64,000 bases of DNA from Virgibacillus sp. 7505 (lineage in GTDB: Bacteria; Bacillota; Bacilli; Bacillales; Amphibacillaceae), in the NCBI RefSeq assembly GCF_002272135.1, contig NZ_NPBF01000021.1:1-64000 (forward strand), in the 5' to 3' direction. Positions within the stretch are counted from its first letter, which is position 1. Every line of letters begins with the position of its first letter. The notes below the pieces were generated by a model, which had not been told where the DNA came from, did no database searches, and worked only from the letters and a program-made list of their open reading frames with translations. A program made the position numbers and the translations under genes. Below, in pieces: positions 47,299 through 55,936 of the stretch.

Positions 47299-49005
47299 AT
47301 GCAACTAACTATGAAATCAAGGCAGCTGGAAGAAGGCGGGCATACCGCCCTCCGCAAGCTTCCTGCTATAATCGGGATGCTGATCCTCATCTTCTTTTTC
47401 CTGCTGCCGATTGTCAGGCTGATCCTAATGAGTTTCACCTCTGGAGAGAGCCTCTCTGTCAGTGCTTATTCAGAGGTGCTCAGGGAGTCTGTCACTTGGA
47501 AAACACTGTGGAATACAATTTATATTGTCCTCGGCAGTACTGTCTTGTCCATGATACTCGGCATAACGATGGCTGCAATCATGGCATATACAGATGTTCG
47601 CGGTAAGTCTGTTATGCAGCTGTTCATCTATTTGCCTTTCATCATTCCGTCTTATATTACGACACTCGCTTGGGTACAATTTTTCAGCAGTTCAGGTCCG
47701 CTTGGTAGATTGCCTGAATGGCTGATGCCTAATCTATACAGTGTCGGAGGAATTATTTTCGTACTCGGTATATCACATTACCCGCTTGTCTATTTGATGA
47801 CAGTACAAGTGTTCCGCAGAATTCCTCGTGATGCAGAACTTGCTGCAATGGTTTCGGGTGCGTCACGTATCTCAACCTGGAGAAAAGTGATTCTTCCGAT
47901 GGCCCTGCCTGGTATTTGCAGCGGAGGTTTGCTAGCGTTCTTGTCCAATCTGGATAACTTCGGTGTGCCGGCTTTTCTAGGTATACCTGCAAATATACGT
48001 GTACTGAGTACATACATCTATGAACAAGTGATCGGATATGGACCAAGTGCCTTCAGTCGGGCAGCTGTTCTTTCCGTATTGCTTGGTATCGTTGCTGCAG
48101 CTGCTACGCTGATTCAAGTATGGCTTTTAAGAAGAAGCAAAGTTACAGAAACAACTGTGCCGGATAATGAGCCTCGAATCCACCTGCGCCCAAGCCGGAG
48201 GAAAATCTTGCAGACAGTCATTTGGATATTTCTGTTAAGTACAAGCCTGGTGCCTTTTTTGGCTATGGGTACAGTCAGCATGGTCCAAGCATATGGAATC
48301 GATTTGACATGGGAGAATTTATCTCTGGAAAATTATCGCTATATCTTATTTGAGGATGAAAAAGTAATTCGATCCTTAAGCAATAGTCTTCTGCTAGGTC
48401 TCATCACTGCATTTGTCTGTCTTATTTTCGGAACTATATTTGCTTATTACCGTTCCCATAAGCAAGGAAGATTTCCAAAGGTATTGGAAGCGATTATTAC
48501 GATGCCTTACGCTCTACCAGGAACAGTACTGGCGCTATGCATCATTTTGATGTGGATGCAGCCATTACCTGGCTGGTATCCAGGTGTGTATGGTACACCA
48601 GCTATTCTATTGATCGCTTATATCACGCGGTTCTTTGTATTGCAGTTCCGAGGCAGCTACACTGCTTTCTCGCAGTTGGATGCTCGGATGGAAGAGGCAG
48701 CGCGGACGAACGGCGCAACCCTTATTACAAGATGGAGGCAAATTCTCTTGCCGCTTATTTTGCCTGGTGTCCTGAGTGGTGCGCTGCTTGTTCTGCTGAC
48801 ATCGCTGACAGAGCTTACTGTCTCCAGTATGCTATGGTCAAGCGGTGCCGAGACAGTAGGAGTGATTATTTTCAGTTTCGAGCAAGCTGGTTACAGCACG
48901 TACTCGACTGCATTTTCGTCATTGATTGTCCTGGCAATTCTGCTCGGGGGTATTGCATCTCTCGTGTTGCAGCGTAAATGGAGTCAAAGGGGGAAAAAAG
49001 CATGA
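47299..49005 (+). CDS. ABC transporter permease, fused two-domain FbpB type
   Basis: 568-residue membrane protein consisting of two permease domains in one chain, about 12 transmembrane helices. EAA loops are visible in both halves (ELAAMVSGASRISTWRKVILPM and EEAARTNGATLITRWRQILLPL). This fused layout is typical for iron/phosphonate/hexose-phosphate type importers. GGAGGG precedes the ATG. The ATPase gene starts four bases before its end. Confidence 0.93.
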   Translation: MQLTMKSRQLEEGGHTALRKLPAIIGMLILIFFFLLPIVRLILMSFTSGESLSVSAYSEVLRESVTWKTLWNTIYIVLGSTVLSMILGITMAAIMAYTDVRGKSVMQLFIYLPFIIPSYITTLAWVQFFSSSGPLGRLPEWLMPNLYSVGGIIFVLGISHYPLVYLMTVQVFRRIPRDAELAAMVSGASRISTWRKVILPMALPGICSGGLLAFLSNLDNFGVPAFLGIPANIRVLSTYIYEQVIGYGPSAFSRAAVLSVLLGIVAAAATLIQVWLLRRSKVTETTVPDNEPRIHLRPSRRKILQTVIWIFLLSTSLVPFLAMGTVSMVQAYGIDLTWENLSLENYRYILFEDEKVIRSLSNSLLLGLITAFVCLIFGTIFAYYRSHKQGRFPKVLEAIITMPYALPGTVLALCIILMWMQPLPGWYPGVYGTPAILLIAYITRFFVLQFRGSYTAFSQLDARMEEAARTNGATLITRWRQILLPLILPGVLSGALLVLLTSLTELTVSSMLWSSGAETVGVIIFSFEQAGYSTYSTAFSSLIVLAILLGGIASLVLQRKWSQRGKKA

Positions 49006-50081
49006 TCACATTACAAGGATTGGAAAAGCATTATGGGAAAACCGCGGCATTGAGCCAAGTGGATCTGACGATACCACAGGGGGAATTCCTCGCCATTCTC
49101 GGTCCGTCTGGCTGCGGAAAAACAACATTGCTGCGATTGCTGGCTGGTTTCATGAGGCCTACGGCTGGAGCTATACGATTCGGTGATACAGAAGTAGCTA
49201 ATTCCAAACATAGCAGCAAGCCGGAAAATCGTAATATAGGTATGGTTTTCCAATCGTTTGCCCTTTGGCCTCATATGACTGTCGAGGATCATATACGCTT
49301 TGCATTGAGAAATCATCGGTTTACTCGAAAACGGACGGTCGAAGAACAGGCAGAAAGAGTAACTGAGGTATTGCAGCTTGTCGGAATGGAATCTTTCCGG
49401 AAAAGATATCCTGCAGCTCTATCAGGCGGACAGCAGCAGCGTGTAGCATTAGCTCGGGCAATCGCTCCGGAACCTGATATTCTGCTAATGGATGAACCGC
49501 TTAGTGCTTTGGATGCGGAATTGCGTATCAGTATGCGAAAGGAAATCAAGCAGATTCACAAGAAGCTAGGTGCCACCATCATCTATGTTACGCATGATCA
49601 AGGAGAGGCTTTGGCAATGGCTAATCGAGTGCTTGTCATGCAGCAAGGCAAGATTGAACAAGCAGATGCTCCAGAAACAATCTATCAGCGTCCGGAAACT
49701 CCTTTTGTGGCTACATTTGTTGGGAAAGCAAATTTAGTAGAAGGTACGTGGCATGGTGACCACTTTGTACCTGCCGGCAGTCAAATACGCTGGCGGGATA
49801 ATGGCGTTTCAGAAAAGCTGAAACAAAAGCAGCTTTATCCTGTCCGACCGGAGGAATGGCAGCTGTTACCGGCAGAAGCGGATGGATTGAAAGGAGAAGT
49901 AATCATAAGCCAGTTCCAAGGAACAGAACGGCATTACGTGATTCGGGTGGACACTCAGGATTATCAAGCATCTCAGCCAATTGCTGCTTCAGCATGGCGT
50001 GAAGGAGAGCTGGTGTCGTTGCAGGCAGGAGCAAAAGAGACACAGTATACAACCGAAGAAGTGCTGATAGAATTAAGATGA
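49002..50081 (+). CDS. ABC transporter ATP-binding protein, FbpC type
   Basis: 359-residue ATPase. Walker A GPSGCGKTT (about 35), signature LSGGQQQR (about 140), Walker B LLMDEPLSALD (about 160) and a C-terminal TOBE-like domain (about 250-355). AAAGGGGG favours ATG 49002; the longer frame starts at 48978 within the permease. It energises import through the fused permease. Confidence 0.93.
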   Translation: MITLQGLEKHYGKTAALSQVDLTIPQGEFLAILGPSGCGKTTLLRLLAGFMRPTAGAIRFGDTEVANSKHSSKPENRNIGMVFQSFALWPHMTVEDHIRFALRNHRFTRKRTVEEQAERVTEVLQLVGMESFRKRYPAALSGGQQQRVALARAIAPEPDILLMDEPLSALDAELRISMRKEIKQIHKKLGATIIYVTHDQGEALAMANRVLVMQQGKIEQADAPETIYQRPETPFVATFVGKANLVEGTWHGDHFVPAGSQIRWRDNGVSEKLKQKQLYPVRPEEWQLLPAEADGLKGEVIISQFQGTERHYVIRVDTQDYQASQPIAASAWREGELVSLQAGAKETQYTTEEVLIELR

Positions 50082-50092
50082 TAGTAAAACTG

Positions 50093-50119
50093 GACTCCCG
50101 TGAAAGGGAGTCTTTTTTC
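50093..50119 (+). terminator. Terminator after the ABC operon
   Basis: GACTCCC pairs with GGGAGTC around a six-base loop and is followed by TTTTTTC. Confidence 0.85.
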
Positions 50120-50169
50120 TTGAAGGAAATTGGATACAAAGACAGAAATAATGGATAGAGGTGATGCGT

Positions 50170-50541
50170 TTGAAACGGGATATGTCTCTTATCAGAAGTC
50201 TCCTGCTGGATATTGAAGCAGAATTCACAGAGGGAGGTTTTGCGCTGGAAGTAACAGAAGAGGATGAGTATTCCGAAGAAGAAATGAATTATCACTTGCA
50301 GCTGATGAAGGAAGCGAAATTAATTAAAATGGATACCGTTCTTGATGAGGAAGAGGAAGAAGAGGAGCTGCTCATCTATGGGTTGACCTGGGATGGACAT
50401 GAGCTCCTGGACAGTATCAGGGAAGAGGAAGTATGGCAGCAGCTACTCGTGAAGCTGAAGAGAGAGAAGGGCAGTATGCCGTTTTCCGTTCTGCGTAAAC
50501 AGGCGGCGAAAGCAGCGGAAGCATTTTATGCTTCCGAATAA
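50170..50541 (+). CDS. DUF2513 domain-containing protein
   Basis: 123-residue protein. The N-terminus reads MKRDMSLIRSLLLDIE, the classical start of DUF2513 proteins, and GLTWDGHELLDSIREEEVW follows, an almost universal DUF2513 segment. The SD GAGGTGA leads to TTG 50170; ATG 50164 and GTG 50161 are alternatives. The middle has an acidic run (EEEEEEE, about 60). DUF2513 proteins are small winged-helix-like proteins often found with phages and accessory genes; function unknown. Confidence 0.82.
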   Translation: MKRDMSLIRSLLLDIEAEFTEGGFALEVTEEDEYSEEEMNYHLQLMKEAKLIKMDTVLDEEEEEEELLIYGLTWDGHELLDSIREEEVWQQLLVKLKREKGSMPFSVLRKQAAKAAEAFYASE

Positions 50542-50573
50542 TTTTTCAAAAATACGATGGGATTTTTGAAAAA
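50542..50573. repeat. AT-rich 12-bp inverted repeat after the DUF2513 gene
   Basis: TTTTTCAAAAAT-N8-ATTTTTGAAAAA is perfectly complementary. It has no GC stem or T-run of the usual kind, so it is more likely an operator or chance than a terminator. Confidence 0.35.
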
Positions 50574-50637
50574 AAGAAGTTTTAATTACTAGCCAACTTG
50601 GCAAAACAGAAGTATCAAGATTATGGGAGGGTTAGAT

Positions 50638-50745
50638 ATGCTCTGCATCTTTTCCGCCGCGAGGGATAAGTTCCGGGAAGACTACCAAAAACAGCAGCAG
50701 GCGGCTAAGCAAGGCGCCAAGACTGATACAGCTGCTAAGAAATAA
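50638..50745 (+). CDS. Small basic protein, unknown
   Basis: 35-residue ORF starting ATG 50638 after a GGGAGGG. The sequence is basic with a Gln/Lys/Ala-rich C-terminus (KQQQAAKQGAKTDTAAKK). The first ten residues (LCIFSAARDK) contain one Cys. No family recognised; its good SD and codon use support a gene, but short length leaves doubt. Confidence 0.45.
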   Translation: MLCIFSAARDKFREDYQKQQQAAKQGAKTDTAAKK

Positions 50746-50819
50746 GAAAAAGCTGCGCACTTATAAAAAGCGGATGCGAAGTAAAGACTACAGATAAAAA
50801 GCAAAAGAGGTGCAGGCAG

Positions 50820-50921
50820 GTGCGCAGTCGGTCTACATTCATCAAAGGATTCATGTTAGGGATTGTCATTGCCCTGGCAGTATGGTTCGTCGTAACTTAT
50901 ATAGCTTCTAAATTTGTATGA
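50820..50921 (+). CDS. Tiny single-pass membrane protein, unknown
   Basis: 33-residue ORF starting GTG 50820, preceded by AGAGGTG eight bases away. A basic N-terminus (MRSRSTFIKGF) is followed by one helix (LGIVIALAVWFVVTYIA). It ends seven bases before the terminator at 50928. No family recognised. Confidence 0.5.
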   Translation: MRSRSTFIKGFMLGIVIALAVWFVVTYIASKFV

Positions 50922-50927
50922 TATAAG

Positions 50928-50957
50928 AAAACACAGCTGTTATAGCTGTGTTTTTTT
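50928..50957. terminator. Bidirectional terminator between small genes
   Basis: AAACACAGCT pairs with AGCTGTGTTT around a short loop, followed by TTTTTTC. The minus-strand gene at 50940 ends inside it. Confidence 0.85.
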
Positions 50958-51092
50958 CTGCTTGTGGGCGTTGTTTTCATATTCTGTTTCCGGATGACCG
51001 TATTCGCCATTCATCGCTTGTTCATCCTGATCCAAACCGATCGCTTCTGCTGCTTCATCACGCTGATTCGATTTATCTTCTCTTTGCTGCAT
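50940..51092 (-). CDS. Small hydrophilic protein, unknown
   Basis: 50-residue ORF starting ATG 51092, preceded by GGCAGGAGGTGGG, a near-ideal ribosome binding site. It is highly polar and acidic (MQQREDKSNQRDEAAEAIG, then LDQDEQAMNGEYGHPETEYE) and has no membrane helix. It might be a small spore or stress protein, but I do not recognise it. The SD and the terminator at its end make it probably real. Confidence 0.6.
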   Translation of the reverse strand: MQQREDKSNQRDEAAEAIGLDQDEQAMNGEYGHPETEYENNAHKQKKTQL

Positions 51093-51166
51093 CTATCCCA
51101 CCTCCTGCCGATAGTGTGGCACTCCTGACAGTAATTATGTAAGGACAGTCTAGCTGCCCCTCTATT

Positions 51167-51439
51167 TTAACGCTGTTGCGTGGAATAGTAATAGTTGTTA
51201 TACGGATAAGGTGTTGGATATGGATAAGGAACAGGATAAGGCACTGGGTAAGGAGCGTTATATCCATATTTATAACCATAGCCCGGTCCGCTGATTAAAG
51301 CACTGCCAAGAAGACCTCCTGCCAATCCGCCAATGAATGGGATGAAAGCGAATCCGAACCGCTGATCCTCCTGGTTTGTTCTGTAGTCTGTTGTATATGC
51401 TGATTGTCCATATGGATGCGAATAGTGTGTATAGCTCAT
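51167..51439 (-). CDS. Small Tyr/Pro-rich repeat protein (spore-coat-like)
   Basis: 90-residue protein from ATG 51439, preceded by AGGAGGA. A Gly-rich hydrophobic stretch (FGFAFIPFIGGLAGGLLGSALI) lies in the middle, then a C-terminal stretch of PYPVPYPVPYPYP repeats with many Tyr. The hydrophobic segment with a Tyr/Pro tail resembles small spore-coat or surface proteins of Bacillaceae. Function not shown; an exported or coat role is inference. Confidence 0.6.
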   Translation of the reverse strand: MSYTHYSHPYGQSAYTTDYRTNQEDQRFGFAFIPFIGGLAGGLLGSALISGPGYGYKYGYNAPYPVPYPVPYPYPTPYPYNNYYYSTQQR

Positions 51440-51666
51440 AAACATTCCTCCTGTCCCTTTACTTTATGCACAGCAGTCTAGGGAAGGATGGGCAAGTATC
51501 TTGACGATTAAGAAAAGATTTCCAAGCTAGAAACTCATTGGCAGGACTAGTTTTCAGGCAAGGACATACACTAGTAATGACATGTTTATGTTTGTAAGCC
51601 AAGGTGACTGGGTATTAAGCGTTATGGACTAATTTTGGACATACATAACGAGAAAAGGACTTGATT

Positions 51667-52278
51667 ATGCAGAAACTTCTTACGCTTTTTTTATTGACTT
51701 TCTTTTTTATCAGTAACCTATGTCTGGTTTTATACCTGCCATTAAAGGATCTGAAACAGAATGTCTATCCTGCAAGAGTTTATGCGGATGAAAGAACCCA
51801 GCCTATGCTATCGGAGAAGGATACGCATTCTGAAAACGGACCTGCATCCATCGTCTTATCTGAAAGAGATGATCGAACAAAGGACTTGGCGGAAGCGACA
51901 ATCGAACAAAAACAGTATTCAGCTGAAGAAATCGAGCTGCTTCAAAGATTAGTACAAGCTGAGACGAGCGGAGAGGACTATCCCGGCAAGGTAGCAGTGG
52001 CTACTGTAGTCCTTAATCGTATCGAAAGTGATGAATTCCCTGATTCAATTCATGATGTAATCATGCAGAAGGGGCAGTTTCAGCCTGTAAGCTCGGGTGT
52101 CATATGGCGAAGTGAACCAACGGAAGAAACGGTACAAGCAGTGGCGGATGCATTGGTGCAAAAAGATAATATGCAGGACATAGTCTGGTTCATGAATCCG
52201 GAAACAGCTACTACAAACTGGATAGCAGAAACGCAGGAGCATGTGGAACAGATTGGCAACCATGTATTCTACCGTTAA
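51667..52278 (+). CDS. SleB/CwlJ family cell wall hydrolase
   Basis: 203-residue protein with an N-terminal hydrophobic segment (about 1-24, signal or membrane anchor), a polar linker and a Hydrolase_2 domain (about 80-203), the catalytic domain of SleB and CwlJ. AAAGGA favours ATG 51667; TTG 51661 is an alternative. It could act on spore cortex or vegetative peptidoglycan. There is no peptidoglycan-binding domain, so the role is less certain than SleB itself. Confidence 0.85.
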   Translation: MQKLLTLFLLTFFFISNLCLVLYLPLKDLKQNVYPARVYADERTQPMLSEKDTHSENGPASIVLSERDDRTKDLAEATIEQKQYSAEEIELLQRLVQAETSGEDYPGKVAVATVVLNRIESDEFPDSIHDVIMQKGQFQPVSSGVIWRSEPTEETVQAVADALVQKDNMQDIVWFMNPETATTNWIAETQEHVEQIGNHVFYR

Positions 52279-52461
52279 TATGGAAGTGTTTTTTGATGGG
52301 TGTTGTCGAACTCAATTATTTTTGTAATTTAGGCTCATCACGAATGGCAATAAGCTCTAGCAGATTTGAATTTCAAACCCAGCTCGTTGCACCAAAGTAT
52401 GTTTTATATCTCCTCTGACCGGCAAAACATTAGGGAAGCCTAATAGAAGGAGATGTTAGCA

Positions 52462-53286
52462 TTGGGGAAATTAGATGATCGTATTGCAGTCGTGACCGGC
52501 GGAGCTACCGGTATTGGTCGAGCAACTGCTTCTTTGTTTGCAAAAGAAGGAGCTACAGTACTTGTAGCCGATATAAAGAAAGATGAGATGACAGGTTTGA
52601 CAGAATCCATTCTATCGGCTGGAGGAAAAGCAGAAGCCTACGAAGTAGATGTTTCTGACGAGGATAGTGTGAAGAAATTTGCTGATCAGGTAAAAGACGT
52701 TTATGGAAAATTGGACGTGCTCTTCAATAATGCCGGTATTGATCAAGAAGGCGGCAAAGTGCATGAATATCCAATTGAATTATTCGACAGCATCCAAAAG
52801 ACAGATCTGCGGGGAACGTTCCTGATGAGCAAATTTCTTATACCGCTTATGCTGGAAAATGGGAAAGGCGCTATCGTGAATAATGCTTCGATGAGCGGGA
52901 GTTTTGCCGATCTGGACAGATCTGGCTATAACGCAGCCAAGGGCGGTATTATCAACTTTACAAAAGCAACTGCCATTGATTATGGCAGACAAGGAATACG
53001 GGCTAACTCTGTGTCGCCAGGTACTATCGAAACACCATTGATTGACGAACTGACAGGTTCAAAAGAAGAGGAACAGGGAAGAGCTTTCCGCGAATCGAAT
53101 AAATGGCTTGCTCCAATGGGCAGACTCGGAGCACCGGAGGAAATTGCCAAGGCTGTTTTGTTCCTTGTATCAGATGACAGCTCCTATATCACTGGTCAGG
53201 ACTTGATCGTTGATGGAGGACTAACAGCATACACATGGCCAGGCAAAATGGTAATGGACGACAGCTGGAAAGAAACAACGGAATAA
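52462..53286 (+). CDS. SDR family oxidoreductase (glucose dehydrogenase-like)
   Basis: 274-residue short-chain dehydrogenase. The NAD(P) motif is VTGGATGIGRA near residue 12, NNAG lies near 89, and the catalytic Ser and Tyr-x3-Lys (SGYNAAKGG) follow near 150-165. AAGGAG (52447-52452) is too close to ATG 52453, so TTG 52462 is preferred. A terminator follows. The substrate is unknown; a sugar or alcohol is likely. Confidence 0.88.
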   Translation: MGKLDDRIAVVTGGATGIGRATASLFAKEGATVLVADIKKDEMTGLTESILSAGGKAEAYEVDVSDEDSVKKFADQVKDVYGKLDVLFNNAGIDQEGGKVHEYPIELFDSIQKTDLRGTFLMSKFLIPLMLENGKGAIVNNASMSGSFADLDRSGYNAAKGGIINFTKATAIDYGRQGIRANSVSPGTIETPLIDELTGSKEEEQGRAFRESNKWLAPMGRLGAPEEIAKAVLFLVSDDSSYITGQDLIVDGGLTAYTWPGKMVMDDSWKETTE

Positions 53287-53345
53287 CAGGTGGGGTGCGA
53301 TTACATATTGTCCCAATTGTGAAGTGGTAAAGAAAAAATATATAC

Positions 53346-53391
53346 AAACAGTCGATCACCGATATTGAATCGGCGATTGGCTGTTTTTTTG
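53346..53391 (+). terminator. Terminator after the SDR gene
   Basis: A long interrupted stem (AACAG, ATC, CCGAT with matching 3' arm) ends in CTGTTTTTTT. It isolates the SDR from the exu locus. Confidence 0.8.
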
Positions 53392-53580
53392 TGTAATAGG
53401 TTTTCTTCTTTGATGGTGTTTTGTAGGTCCTGCGGAACTGCCTCTTTTCTGTATATATGGCTCATATCTTAAAATACAACATATTGTTCTAGATAAAAAT
53501 GCCTCTTTGAGAATCGAAGTCTTTTGATAAAGTGAGTGTTTATCTAAAAGAAAAAATATTTTAAAAAAACAGATATTTAA

Positions 53581-53610
53581 TTGATATTTGAAAGGGCTTT
53601 CATTTATACT
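53581..53610 (+). promoter_or_regulatory. Sigma-A type promoter of the exu operon
   Basis: TTGATA at 53581-53586 and TATACT at 53605-53610 are separated by 18 bases. The cre-like site lies within the spacer and the LacI-type operator begins two bases after the -10. The start of transcription would lie near 53617, giving a leader of about 270 bases before the first gene. Confidence 0.65.
53588..53603. promoter_or_regulatory. cre-like site in the exu promoter spacer
   Basis: TTGAAAGGGCTTTCAT matches the cre consensus except for one core base (G for C at position 8). It lies exactly between -35 and -10, so CcpA binding would block polymerase. Confidence 0.6.
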
Positions 53611-53611
53611 G

Positions 53612-53644
53612 TTACTAAATCAGTTTACAAAACCGATTTAGTAA
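53612..53644. promoter_or_regulatory. Double LacI-type operator at the exu start site
   Basis: Two 15-base arms (53612-53626 and 53630-53644) are complementary in 14 positions and are separated by three bases. Each arm contains TAAATC(A/G)GTTT, an imperfect palindrome around a central C-G step, the form bound by LacI-family repressors. A further copy, GTAAATCGGTTTAC, precedes the MFS gene at 59671. The LacI-type regulator at 58624 is the natural candidate. Confidence 0.7.
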
Positions 53645-53778
53645 AGGAAACTCCGGATTGCAGCTACAAAGAGTTTGTTACTCTTTTCGTGGTCTTCGAG
53701 GTTCCACCATCTCCTTACCCCAAAATCATATAGCAGCTCAGCAAACGCATGTCCATTGCTTAGTAAGAGTTTGCCCAT
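53638..53778 (-). CDS. Possible small antisense ORF in the exu leader
   Basis: 46-residue frame starting ATG 53778 after a good CAAGGAG. The sequence (MGKLLLSNGHAFAELLYDFG, then VRRWWNLEDHEKSNKLF and a short end) is protein-like and rich in Trp. It lies opposite the untranslated leader of the exu operon and its stop falls within the operator. It could be a real small protein, an old fragment or a chance frame. No family recognised. Confidence 0.3.
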   Translation of the reverse strand: MGKLLLSNGHAFAELLYDFGVRRWWNLEDHEKSNKLFVAAIRSFLY

Positions 53779-53887
53779 CTATTATTCTCCTTGATACAGC
53801 TATCATAGACAGTTTTAAATGCAAGTAAAAACATGGGAATGCTTCGTGAAAATCGTTCAAATTAAGAGTGAGTGGGAGGCAAGTAAC

Positions 53888-54925
53888 ATGTCAACAGTAG
53901 TGATTGAAGCCGAAAAAATAAAGCAGCTTGCAAGCAGGAAATTGAAAGAAGCTGGCCTGAACGGTATTCATGCTGAAAAAGTGGCAGAGGTTTTGGTTCA
54001 TGCTGATCTTCGAAATGTTAATTCTCATGGTGTGCTGCGCACAGAACATTATGTAAACCGTTTGAAAGCGGGAGGGATTAATCCTGATGCCCAAATCTCA
54101 TTTAAAGCCACAGGACCAGTAACCGGGATAGTAAATGGTGACGATGGATTTGGACATGTGATTGGCGATGTGGCCATCGATCATGCTATAGACATGGCAA
54201 GACAGAGTGGAGTAGGCATGGTTACAGCTATTAACAGCAGCCATTGCGGAGCATTAAGCTACTTTGTTCAAAAAGCGGCCGAAGCTAACCTGATCGGGAT
54301 TGCCATGACCCATACCGACAAAGTGGTGGTTCCGTTTGGGGGCAGTTCTCCCTTCCTTGGAACAAATCCGATTGCTTATGGTGTTCCAGCCAAAAATAAT
54401 AAGCCATTTATCTTGGATATGGCCACCTCCAATGTAGCTTTGGGGAAAGTCCTCCAGGCTCGTGAGGAAGGAAAAGATATTCCGTCTGGCTGGGGTGTGG
54501 ATGACAATGGCGCACCAGTGACAGACCCGAACAAAGTTGTTTCCCTCTCCCCATTTGGAGGTCCAAAAGGGTATGGACTTGCTGTCATTGTTGATATTTT
54601 TTCTGGTTTATTAGCTGGAGCGGCTTTCGGTCCTCATATTTCCAAAATGTATGATGACTTAGATCAAAAACGTAAATTGGGTCATTATTTCTGTGTCATC
54701 AATCCATCATTCTTTACCGATACCGACACATTTCTCGAACAAATGGACAGGATGATGGATGAGCTTAAACAGGTACCGCCCGCTCCAGGTATTGAGCGTG
54801 TATTTGTTCCGGGGGAAATAGAACAAATCCATGAAGAAAATAATACGGAGAATGGGATTAGAATCGCCTCCAGCGTTTATGAATACCTGACAGGGGAGAA
54901 CAAAAATGAAAGCATTACAAGTTAA
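53888..54925 (+). CDS. yjmC: Ldh family (malate/L-sulfolactate type) oxidoreductase YjmC
   Basis: 345-residue NAD(P)-dependent dehydrogenase of the Ldh_2 family. Visible marks are [29 protein letters not shown] and [11 protein letters not shown]. The start is ATG 53888 with GGGAGG; the longer frame from 53819 has no site. In B. subtilis yjmC also lies in the exu operon, next to yjmD. The substrate in hexuronate use is unknown. It overlaps the next gene by 20 bases. Confidence 0.88.
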   Translation: MSTVVIEAEKIKQLASRKLKEAGLNGIHAEKVAEVLVHADLRNVNSHGVLRTEHYVNRLKAGGINPDAQISFKATGPVTGIVNGDDGFGHVIGDVAIDHAIDMARQSGVGMVTAINSSHCGALSYFVQKAAEANLIGIAMTHTDKVVVPFGGSSPFLGTNPIAYGVPAKNNKPFILDMATSNVALGKVLQAREEGKDIPSGWGVDDNGAPVTDPNKVVSLSPFGGPKGYGLAVIVDIFSGLLAGAAFGPHISKMYDDLDQKRKLGHYFCVINPSFFTDTDTFLEQMDRMMDELKQVPPAPGIERVFVPGEIEQIHEENNTENGIRIASSVYEYLTGENKNESITS

Positions 54926-55925
54926 AGGCCCTCGTGAATTAGCTGTCATTGAAGCTGAGCTGCCAAAAATAAAGAGCACTCAGGATGTATTGGTAAAGGT
55001 TAAAAGAGTAGGGATTTGCGGGTCTGATATGCACATTTATCATGGAACGAACCCGCTTGCAACCCTTCCGCGTGTGGTTGGGCATGAAGTTACGGGTGAA
55101 GTTGTGGATATTGGAAACGAAGTAAAAAATATCAGAGTAGGAGACCATGTCGTAGTTGAACCAATTCGATACTGTGGAAAGTGTTATGCGTGCCGAAAAG
55201 GCCGACAAAATGTATGCGCTTTATTGTCTGTGTTCGGCGTTCATGAAGATGGTGGCATGAGAGAATGGCTCGTTCTTCCTGAAAAGCAGCTGCATGTGGT
55301 TGACTCAGAACTTCCTTGGGAAGAAGCTGTAATGGCTGAGCCGTACACGATCGGTGCACAGGCGGTATGGAGAGGAAGTGTCGCCCAAGGGGACACTGTT
55401 TTGATACAAGGAGCAGGACCAATAGGGATTTGTATCTTGAAGCTTGCAAAGCTTCATGGAGCAGCAGTTCTGATTACGGATTTAAGTGAATCCCGTCTTG
55501 ATTTTGCGAGAGAGAATGGTGCCGATGTTACAGTAAACGCTGCAAAAGAAGATGTGAGGCAGCGAGTTTCTGAATGGACAAATGGAGAGGGTGCAAATGT
55601 AGTGATAGATGCCGTCTGCCTGCCATCCACCTTCGAACTGTCCATAGAATTGGTATCAGAAGCGGGACATGTGGTTGTTCTTGGCTTTGACGAGAGATTC
55701 TCTTCTATCTCCCAGCTGCCAATTACGAAAAAAGAAATAACTATAACTGGTTCGAGGCTGCAAACTCACCAGTTTCCGAAAGTAGTGGATTTATTGAATA
55801 GCGGGAAGCTGAGGGCGAACGGTTTGATAACACACACTTTTACTCTCGATCAAGTGCGGGAAGCTTTTGAGTTCATTGAAAACAATCCTGATCAGGTAAG
55901 AAAAGCAGTTATCATATTCGACTAA
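54906..55925 (+). CDS. yjmD: Zinc-binding alcohol dehydrogenase YjmD
   Basis: 339-residue medium-chain dehydrogenase. The catalytic zinc site begins with Cys in [12 protein letters not shown] and HE in [10 protein letters not shown]; structural zinc Cys are in [15 protein letters not shown]. The NAD fold motif is [14 protein letters not shown]. It resembles galactitol-1-phosphate/L-threonine-type dehydrogenases. It occupies the same position as yjmD in B. subtilis. Its sugar acid or alcohol substrate is not shown. Confidence 0.9.
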   Translation: MKALQVKGPRELAVIEAELPKIKSTQDVLVKVKRVGICGSDMHIYHGTNPLATLPRVVGHEVTGEVVDIGNEVKNIRVGDHVVVEPIRYCGKCYACRKGRQNVCALLSVFGVHEDGGMREWLVLPEKQLHVVDSELPWEEAVMAEPYTIGAQAVWRGSVAQGDTVLIQGAGPIGICILKLAKLHGAAVLITDLSESRLDFARENGADVTVNAAKEDVRQRVSEWTNGEGANVVIDAVCLPSTFELSIELVSEAGHVVVLGFDERFSSISQLPITKKEITITGSRLQTHQFPKVVDLLNSGKLRANGLITHTFTLDQVREAFEFIENNPDQVRKAVIIFD

Positions 55926-55936
55926 GGAGAGATAAC

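Noticed and set aside
53819-53887. Longer N-terminus for YjmC
   Set aside because: The extension has no ribosome binding site, whereas ATG 53888 follows GGGAGG and gives the family length.
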